This document shows positions 55,283 to 64,000 of a DNA stretch of 64,000 bases, piece by piece. Both the position numbers and the translations under genes were made by a program. The stretch spans positions 13,912,137 to 13,976,136 of the forward strand of contig NW_024041150.1 in the NCBI RefSeq assembly GCF_014851395.1. Direction: 5' to 3'. Within the stretch, counting starts at the first letter, position 1; the number at the start of each line of letters is the position of its first letter. The notes below the pieces were generated by a model, which worked only from the letters and a program-made list of their open reading frames with translations, made no database searches and was not told the origin of the DNA. Origin of the DNA: Micropterus salmoides. Taxonomy: Eukaryota; Chordata; Actinopteri; Centrarchiformes; Centrarchidae.

Positions 55283-55811
55283 GCTCGGGAATACTAAAGA
55301 AGACCATGGTCTCTGTGTGAACTGATAATTCTGTAGAAATCTGTGTGTAATTGTTTTAATATATGTAACGTTTTGTTAAAAAAAACTTTTTTTAGTAATT
55401 AATTGAGAGTACACTTTTTTTCACTTGAACCCCTCTCCCACAAAATGTTTGTGCACGTCTCTGTCAACGTCCAAATCTTGTTGGTAGCGTATTGACTGCA
55501 TTTGTAAGTTTAAAGTGTCATTGTTGTATTTCTCTATTTAGTCTATTGGACTCTTCTATTATTTGTAAAAGGATTGAGAGGTAAAGGTGCAACTGCAGAT
55601 TGGGGCTGGGGAAGAGAGGTAATAATCCAAGAAAAAAAAGTCGTTAGTTGTAGTGTTACATTTATGGGGGAAACAAATCACAAATCTCTTCGACATTGTA
55701 GTTGTAAATTTTATAAAAATTAAAAAATTTGTTTTTTGTCAAGGAACCACTTCACTTGACTAGGTTAGATGATATGATGTGGTGTGATATAATGTTTATT
55801 GTGCACAACAG

Positions 55812-58800
55812 CAGCAACAACGGCACCTGCTACGGCAGAAATAACTGTACCTGCTTCGACATCAACCACTGTGTCAACACAGACACCTGCTACTTCAACA
55901 AAGACACCTGCTCCGACAACCAAAACAACTGCAGCAACAACAGTGTCAAAAACCACGACACCTGCTCCAACAAGTGCAAAAGCAACAACACGTGCTGCAA
56001 CAACAACTTCTCCAAAAACAACAATAACTGTAGCAACAACAGTGTCAAAATCAACGACAAGTGCTCCGACAACAATTGCAAAAACAACAACCCGTGCTCG
56101 GACAACTCCAAAACAAACAACCCGTGCTCGGACAACTGCAAAAACAACAACCCGTGCTCGGAGAACTCCAAAAAAAACAACCCGTGCTCGGAGAACTCCA
56201 AAAAAACAACCCGTGCTCGGACAACTCCAAAAACAACAACACGTGCTCCGACAACTGCAAAAACAACAAGACGTGCTCCGACAACTGCAAAAACAACAAC
56301 ACGTGCTCCAACAACAACAACTGCAGCAACGACACCTGACCCCACAACAACTAAAGCAACGACACCTGCTCCAATAACTGAATCAACAACGACACCTGAT
56401 CCAACACCAGGGGCAACAACAACTTCTCCAAAAACAAAAATAACTGTAGCAACAACAGTGTCAAAAACAACGACCCGTGCTCCGACAACAATTGCAAAAA
56501 CAACAACCCGTGCTCGGACAACTGCAAAAACAACAACCCGTGCTCGGACAACTCCAAAAACAACAAAACGTGCTCCGACAACTGCAAAAACAACAACACG
56601 TGCTCCGACAACTGCAAAAACAACAACACGTGCTCCAACAACAACAACTGCAGCAATGACACCTGACCCGACAACAACTAAAGCAACGACACCTGATCCA
56701 ACACCAGGGGCAACAACAACTTCTCCAAAAACAACAATAACTATAGCAAAAACAGTGTCAAAAACAACGACGCGTGCTCCGACAACAATTGCAAAAACAA
56801 CAACCCGTGCTCGGACAACTGCAAAAACAACAACCCATGCTCGGACAACTCCAAAAACAACAACACGTACTCGGACAACTCCAAAAACAACAACACGTGC
56901 TCCGACAACTGCAAAAACAACAAGACGTGCTCCGACAACTGCAAAAACAACAACACGTGCTCCAACAACAACTGCAGCAACGACACCTGACCCGACAACA
57001 ACTAAAGCAACGACACCTGCTCCAATAACTGAATCAACAACGACACCTGATCCAACACCAGGGGCAACAACAACTTCTCCAAAAACAAAAATAACTGTAG
57101 CAACAACAGTGTCAAAAACAACGACCCGTGCTCCGACAACAATTGCAAAAACAACAACCAGTGCTCGGACAACTGCAAAAACAACAACCCATGCTTGGAC
57201 AACTCCAAAAACAACAACACGTGCTCCAACAACAACAACTGCAGCAATGACACCTGACCCGACAACAACTAAAGCAACGACACCTGATCCAACACCAGGG
57301 GCAACAACAACTTCTCCAAAAACAACAATAACTATAGCAAAAACAGTGTCAAAAACAACGACGCGTGCTCCGACAACAATTGCAAAAACAACAACCCATG
57401 CTCGGACAACTCCAAAAACAACAACACGTACTCGGACAACTCCAAAAACAACAACACGTGCTCCGACAACTGCAAAAACAACAACACGTGCTCCGACAAC
57501 TGCAAAAACAACAACACGTGCTCCGACAACTGCAAAAACAACAACACGTGCTCCGACAACTGCAAAAACAACAACACGTGCTCCAACAACAACTGCAGCA
57601 ACAACGACACCTGCCCCGACAACAACTGAAGCAACAACGACACCTGCTCCAACAACAACTGAGTCAACAACAACACCTGCCCTGACAACAACTGAGGCAA
57701 CAACGACACTTGCTCCAACAACAACTGAGTCAACAACGACACCTGCTCCAACTGAGGCAACAACGACACCTGCCCAGACAACAACTGAAGCAACAACAAC
57801 ACCTGCCCCGACAACAACTGAGGCAACAACGACACTTGCTCCAACAACAACTGAGTCAACAACGACACCTGCTCCAACTGAGGCAACAACGACACCTGCC
57901 CAGACAACAACTGAAGCAACAACAACATCCGCTCCAACAACTGAAGAAACGACACCTGCTCCAACTGAGGCAACAACGACACCTGCCCAGACAACAACTG
58001 AAGAAACGACACCTGCTCCAACTGAGGCAACAACGACACCTGCCCAGACAACAACTGAAGCAACAACAACACCTGCCCCGACAACAACTGAGGCAACAAC
58101 GACACCTGCTCCAACTGAGGCAACAACAACACCTACCCTGACAATAATGAAAGCAACTACGACACCTGCCCCGACAACAACTAAGGCAACAACGACACCT
58201 GCTCCAACTGAGGCAACAACGACACCTGCCCTGACAACAACTGAAGCAACAACGACACCTGCCCAGACAACAACTGAAGCAACAACAACACCTGCCCCGA
58301 CAACAACTGAGGCAAACAACGACATTTGCTCCAAAAACAACTGAGGCAACAACAACACCTGCTCCAACTGAGGCAACAACAACACCTGCCCCGACAACAA
58401 CTGAAGCAACAACAACACCTGCCCTGACAACAACTGAGGCAACAACGACACTTGCTCCAACAACAACTGAGTCAACAACAACACCTGCTCCAACTGAGGC
58501 AACAACGACACCTGCCCAGACAACAACTGAAGCAACAAAACACCTGCCCCGACAACAACTGAGGCAAACAACGACACCTGCTCCAATGAGGCAACAACAA
58601 CACCTGCCCAGACAACAACTGATGCAATACCAGGGGCAACAACAACTTCTCCAAAAAAACAATAACTGTAGCAACGACACCTGACCCGACAACAACTAAA
58701 GCAACAACACCTGCTCCAATAACTGAGTCAACAACGACACCTGCTCCAACTGAGGCAACAACAACACCTGCCCTGACAACAACTGAAGAAAAAACCAACG

Positions 58801-61800
58801 ACACCTGCCCCGAAAACAACTGAGGCAACAACGACACTTGCTCCAACAACAACTGAGTCAACAACGACACCTGCTCCAACTGAGGCAACAACGACACCTG
58901 CCCCGACAACAACTAAGGCAAAAATGACACCTGCTCCAACTGAGGCAACAACACTTGCCCGACAACAAACTGAGGCAACAACAACATCCGCTCCAACAAC
59001 TGAAGAAACGACACCTGCTCCAACAGAGGCAACAACGACACCTGCCCTGACAACAACTGAAGCAACGACGACACCTGCCCCGACAACAACTGAAGCAACA
59101 ACAACATCCGCTCCAACAACTGAAGAAACAACACCTGCTCCAACTGAGGCAACAACGACACTGCCCTGACAAAACAACTGAAGCAACAACAACACCTTCC
59201 CGACAACAACTGAAGCAACAACAACATCCGCTCCAACAACTGAAGAAACGAGACCTGCTCCAACTGAGTCAACAACGACACCTGCCCGACAACAACTGAA
59301 GCAACAACGACACTGCCCCGACAAACAACTGAGGCAACAACGACACCTGCTCCAACAACAAACTGAGGCAACAACAACACATGCTCCAACTGAGGCAACA
59401 ACAACACCTGCCTGACAATAACTACGCAAGCAACAACAACATCGCTCCAACAACTGGAAGAAACAACACCTGCTCCAACTGAGGCAACAACGACACCTGC
59501 CCCCACAACAATGAAGCAACAACGACACCTGTCCTGACAACAACTGAAGCAACAACGACACCTGCCCCGACAACAACTGAGGCAACAACGATACTTGCTC
59601 CAACAACAACTGAGGCAACAATGACACCTGCTCCAATTGAAGCAACAAAACACTGCCCAGACAACAATGATGCAACAACAACATCTGCGCCAGCAACTGA
59701 AGAAACGACATCTGCTCCAAATGAGGCAACAACGACACCTGCCCTGACAACAACTGAGGCAACAACGACATGCCCCGACACAACTGAGGCAACAACGACA
59801 CCTGCCCCGAAAACAACTGAAGCAACAACGACACCTGCCCCGACAACAACTGAGGCAACAACGACACTTGCTCCAACAACAACTGAGTCAACAACAACAC
59901 CTGCCCCGACAACAACTGAGGCAACAACGACACTTGCTCCAACAACAACTGAGTCAACAACGACACCTGCTCCAACTGAGGCAACAACGACACCTGCCCA
60001 GACAACAACTGAAGCAACAACAACATCCTCTCCAACAACTGAGGAAACGACACCTGCTCCAACTGAAGCAACAAAAACACCTGCCCTGACAACAACTGAA
60101 GCAACAACACCTGCCCCGACAACAACTGAGGCAACAACGACATTTGCTCCAACAACAACGGAGGCAACAACAAAACCTGCTCCAACTGAGGCAACAACAA
60201 CACCTGCCCCGACAACAACTGAAGCAACAACAACATCCGCTCCAACAACTGAAGAAACGACACCTGCTCCAATAATGAATCAACAACGACCCTGATCCAA
60301 CACCAGGGGCAACAACAACTTCTCCAAAAACAAAAATAACTGTAGCAACAACAGTGTCAAAACAACGACCCGTACTCCGACAACAATTGCAAAAACAACA
60401 ACCAGTGCTCGGACAACTGCAAAAAACAACAACCCGTGCTTGGACAACTCCAAAAACAAACAACACGTGCTCCAAAACAAAACTGCAGCAATGACACCGG
60501 ACCCGACAACAACTAAAGCAACGACACCTGATCCAACACCAGGGGCAACAACAACTTCTCCAAAAACAACAAAACTATAGCAAAACAGTGTCAAAAACAA
60601 CGACGCGTGCTCCGACAACAATTGCAAAACAACAACCCATGCTCGGACAACTCCAAAAACAACAAAACGTACTCGGACAACTCCAAAAACAAAACACGTG
60701 CTCCGACAACTGCAAAAACAAACAACACGTGCTCCGACAACTGCAAACAAAACACAAGTGCTCCGACAACTGCAAAAAACAACAACACGTGCTCCGACAA
60801 CTGCAAAAAACAACAACACGTGCTCCAAAAACAACCTGCAGCAACGACGGACACTGCCCAACAACAACTGAGGCAACAACGACACTTGCCCAACAACAAC
60901 TGAGGCAACAACGACACCTGCCCTGACAACAACTGAGGCAACAACGACACTTGCTCCAACAACAACTGAGTCAACAACGACACCTGCTCCAACTGAGGCA
61001 ACAACGAATGCCCAGACAACAACTGAAGCAACAACAACACCTGCCCCGCAACAACTGAGGCAACAACGACACTTGCTCCAAAAACAACTGAGTCAACAAC
61101 GACACCTGCCAACTGAGGCAACAACGACACCTGACCAGACAACAACTGAAGCAACAACACACCGCTCCAACAACTGAAGAAAACGACACCTGCTCCAACT
61201 GAGGCAACAACGACACCTGCCCAGACAACAACTGAAGAAACGACACCTGCTCCAACTGAGGCAACAACGACACCGCCCCTGACAACAACTGAAGCAACAA
61301 CGACACTGCCCCGACAACAACTGAGGCAACAACGACACTTGCTCCAACTGAGGAAACAACAAACCTACCCTGACAATAATGAAAGCAACTACGACACCTG
61401 CCCCGAAACAACTAAGGCAACAACGACACCTGCTCCAACTGAAGCAACAACGACACCTGCCCTGACACAACTGAAGCAACAACGACACCTGCCCAGACAA
61501 CAACTGAAGCAACAACAACACTGCCCCGACAACAACTGAGGCAACAACGACATTTGCTCCAAAAACACTGAGGCAACAACAACACCTGCTCCAACTGAGG
61601 CAACAACAACACCTGCCCCGACAACGACTGAAGCAACAACAACACCTGCCCTGACAACAACTGAGGCAACAACGACACTTGCTCCAACAACAACTGAGTC
61701 AACAACGACACTGCTCCAACTGAGGCAACAACGACACCTGCCAGACAACAACTGAAGCAACAACAACACCTGCCCCGACAACAAGGAGGCAACAACGACA

Positions 61801-64000
61801 CCTGCTCCAACTGAGGCAACAAACCTGCCCAGACAACAACTGATGCAATACCAGGGGCAACAACAACTTCTCCAAAAACAACAATAACTGTAGCAACGAC
61901 ACCTGACCCGACAACAACTAAAGCAACAACACCTGCTCCAATAACTGAGTCAACAACGACACCTGCTCCAACTGAGGCAAAACAACAACCTGCCCTGACA
62001 AAAACGAAGAAACAACGACACTGCCCGAAAACAACTGAGGCAACAACGACACTTGCTCCAACAACAACTGAGTCAACAACGACACCTGCTCCAACGAGGC
62101 AACAACGACACCTGCCCCGACAACAACTAAGGCAAAAATGACACTGCTCCAACTGAGGCAACGACACTTGCCCCGACAACAACTGAAGCAAACAACAACA
62201 TCCGCTCCAACAACTGAAGAAACGACACCTGCTCCAACAGAGGCAAACAACGACACCTGCCCTGACAACAACTGAAGCAACGACGACACCTGCCCCGACA
62301 AAACTGAAGCAACAACAACATCCGCTCCAAAACTGAAGAAAAACACCTGCTCCAACTGAGGCAACAACGACACCTGCCCTGACAACAACTGAAGCAAACA
62401 ACAACACTTCCCCGACAACAACTGAAGCAACAACAACATCCGCTCCAACAAACTGAAGAAACGAGACCTGCTCCAACTGAGTCAACAACGACACCTGCCC
62501 CGACAACAACTGAAGCAACAACGACACCTGCCCCGACAACAACTGAGGCAACAACGACACCTGCTCCAACAACAACTGAGGCAACAACAACACCTGCTCC
62601 AACTGAGGCAACAACAACACCTGCCCTGACAATAACTGAAGCAACAACAACACGCTCCAACAACCTGACGAAGAAAAAACACCTGCTCCAACTGAGGCAA
62701 CAACGACACCTGCCCCGACAACAACTGAAGCAACAACGACACCTGCCCTGACAACAACTGAAGCAACAACGACACCTGCCCCGACAACAACTGAAGCAAC
62801 AACGATACTTGCTCCAACAACAACTGAGGCAACAATGACACCTGCTCCAATTGAAGCAACAAAACACCTGCCAGACAACAACTGATGCAACAACAACATC
62901 TGCGCCAGCAACTGAAGAAACGACATCTGCTCCAAATGAGGCAACAACGACACCTGCCCTGACAACAACTGAGGCAACAACGACACTGCACCCGACAACA
63001 ACTGAGGCAACAACGACACTTGCTCCAACAACAACTGAAGCAACAACGACACCTGCCCCGACAACAACTGAGGCAACAACGACATTGCTCCAACAACAAC
63101 TGAGTCAACAACAACACCTGCCCCGACAAACACTGAGGCAACAACGACACTTGCTCCAACAACAATGAGTCAACAACGACACCTGCTCCAACTGAGGCAA
63201 CAACGACACCTGCCCAGACAACAACTGAAGCACAACAACATCCTCTCCAACAACTGAGGAAACGACACCATGCTCCAACTGAAGCAACAAAAACACTGCC
63301 CTGACAACAACTGAAGCAAACAACACACTGCCCCGACAACAACTGAGGCAAACGACATTTGCTCCAACAACAACGGGAGGCAACAACAAAACCTGCTCAA
63401 ACTGAGGCAACAACAACACTGCCCGACAACAATGAAGCAACAACAACATCCGCTCCAACAATGAAGAAACGACACCTGCTCCAACTGAGGCAACAACGAC
63501 ACCTGCCCTGACAACAACTGAAGCAACAACGACACTGCCCCGACAACAACTGAGGCAACAACGACATTGCTCCAACAACAACTGAGGCAACAAACAACAC
63601 CTGCTCCAACTGAGGCAACAACAACACCTGCCTGACATAACTGAAGCACAAAAACATCCGCTCCAACAACTGAAGAAAAAACACCTGCTCCAATGAGGCA
63701 ACAACGACACCTGCCCCGACAACAACTGAAGCAACAACGACACCTGTCCTGACAACAACTGAAGCAACAACGACACCTGCCCGACAACAACTGAGGCAAC
63801 AACGATACTTGCTCCAACAACAACTGAGGCAACAATGACACTGCTCCAATTGAAGCAACAACAACACCTGCCCAGACAACAATGATGCAACAACAACATC
63901 TGCGCCAACAACTGAAGAAACGACATCTGCTCCAACTGAGGCAACAACGACACCTGCCCTGACAACAACTGAGGCAAACAACGACACCTGCCCCGACAAC
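55812..64000 (+). CDS. Mucin-like gene, giant Thr/Pro repeat exon (3' end outside window)
   Basis: After the acceptor at 55811 the reading runs AATTAPATAEITVPASTSTT and then into repeats. The first part (to about 57590) is built of KTTTRAPTTAKTTTRARTTPK-like units with TPDPTTTKATT and GATTTSPKTTIT spacers, so it carries many Lys and Arg. From about 57600 the unit becomes TTTEATTTPAPTTTEATTTPA with Glu, and variants TPALT, TPAQT and TSAPTTEETT. Nearly every residue is Thr, Pro, Ala or Ser, giving dense O-glycosylation sites; no Cys-rich or membrane domain appears. A frame change occurs at 56200-56206, where an A run is one base shorter than in the preceding unit. The frame then stays open to about 58310. 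Beyond that, frequent one-base indels break every frame. It resembles secreted gel or surface mucins; the family cannot be set without the 3' end. Confidence 0.75.
57051..63480 (+). repeat. Higher-order duplication of about 3.24 kb in the mucin exon
   Basis: Block 57051-60295 recurs as 60296 to about 63480. The marker TCCAACACCAGGGGCAACAA lies at 57051 and 60296. A GATGCAATACCAGGGGC marker lies at about 58621 and 61853. CTCCAATTGAAGCAACAAAA lies at about 59630 and 62847. The offset drifts from 3,245 to about 3,217, in line with net single-base losses. A further partial copy seems to begin near 63480. Confidence 0.78.

Larger units (their letters stand above)
54142..55811 (+). other. Intron 1 of the mucin-like gene
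   Basis: From donor GTAAGC to acceptor TTTATTGTGCACAACAG. It contains the 353-bp duplicate (54220-54572) and a TG microsatellite (55240-55282). No further coding exon is evident. Confidence 0.6.

Noticed and set aside
55729..56200. Asn/Cys-rich start of the long plus-strand frame (NNNTC.. and CSDN-like units)
   Set aside because: This stretch is the mucin repeat read one base off. The correct frame here begins at the splice acceptor 55811 and gives Thr/Pro/Ala sequence.
57365..58141. Gln/Leu-rich open frames (QLQKQQ units) in the repeat region
   Set aside because: Third-frame readings of the same repeat, with no independent support.
55890..58586. An 898-codon open frame on the minus strand across the mucin repeat
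   Set aside because: It is the antisense of an ACA/ACT/CCT-based repeat whose complement has almost no stop codons. Its Val/Gly/Leu-rich text is an artefact of repetition.
1..64000. CRISPR array or bacterial operon features
   Set aside because: The repeats are LTRs, transposon ends, microsatellites or mucin codons. There are no spaced identical short repeats and no bacterial genes.

Overview
The window looks like teleost fish DNA: intergenic sequence dominated by transposable elements, with the 5' end of one secreted, threonine-rich mucin-like gene running off the right edge. The teleost call rests on the element families: Tx1/L1-like and L2/CR1-like LINEs, a BEL/Pao retrotransposon, a fish-type endogenous retrovirus, three recognisable Tc1 families and hAT elements. 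I cannot name the species. I recognise no ordinary single-copy housekeeping gene.

Layout. 1-5.3 kb: old DNA-transposon debris and copy 1 of a 1.2-kb low-copy repeat. 5.36-16.87 kb: an L1/Tx1-type LINE bounded by a 16-bp target-site duplication (TSD), split between its two ORFs by a young BEL/Pao element (6.24-12.63 kb). The BEL element has LTRs alike apart from a pentamer count and a 5-bp TSD, but has lost its reverse transcriptase and RNase H. 17.13-27.05 kb: an endogenous retrovirus with 460-bp LTRs, a 4-bp TSD and a tRNA-Arg-type primer site; gag, pro, pol and a scrap of env are all broken by frameshifts and deletions. Its pol carries an extra region between protease and RT with two H-x-T motifs, resembling a 2H phosphoesterase. 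27.14-29.70 kb: a Tc1 element whose transposase is interrupted by 1.1 kb of other sequence. 29.7-31.3 kb: tRNA-derived repeats and a LINE 3' end. 32.5-34.5 kb: a minus-strand L2/CR1-like LINE with an SGNH-esterase ORF1. 36.6-39.9 kb: inverted copy 2 of the low-copy repeat, carrying a three-layer nested insertion. 40-40.97 kb (minus): a decayed copy of the mucin gene's promoter and signal-peptide exon. 41-52 kb: relics of Tc1, hAT, LINE and gypsy elements, an intact-ended hAT element, a hairpin MITE and a near-palindromic dinucleotide block.

The mucin-like gene (52.3 kb to the end, plus strand) has a 5' region conserved with its inverted relic, a short signal-peptide exon (54099-54141) and, after a 1.67-kb intron, a giant Thr/Pro repeat exon from 55812. 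The exons join in phase. The first part of the repeat is Lys/Arg-bearing and the later part Glu-bearing. A roughly 3.24-kb block is then repeated. After about 58.3 kb single-base indels become dense, which looks more like uncorrected sequencing error than biology. The 3' end of the gene lies outside the window.
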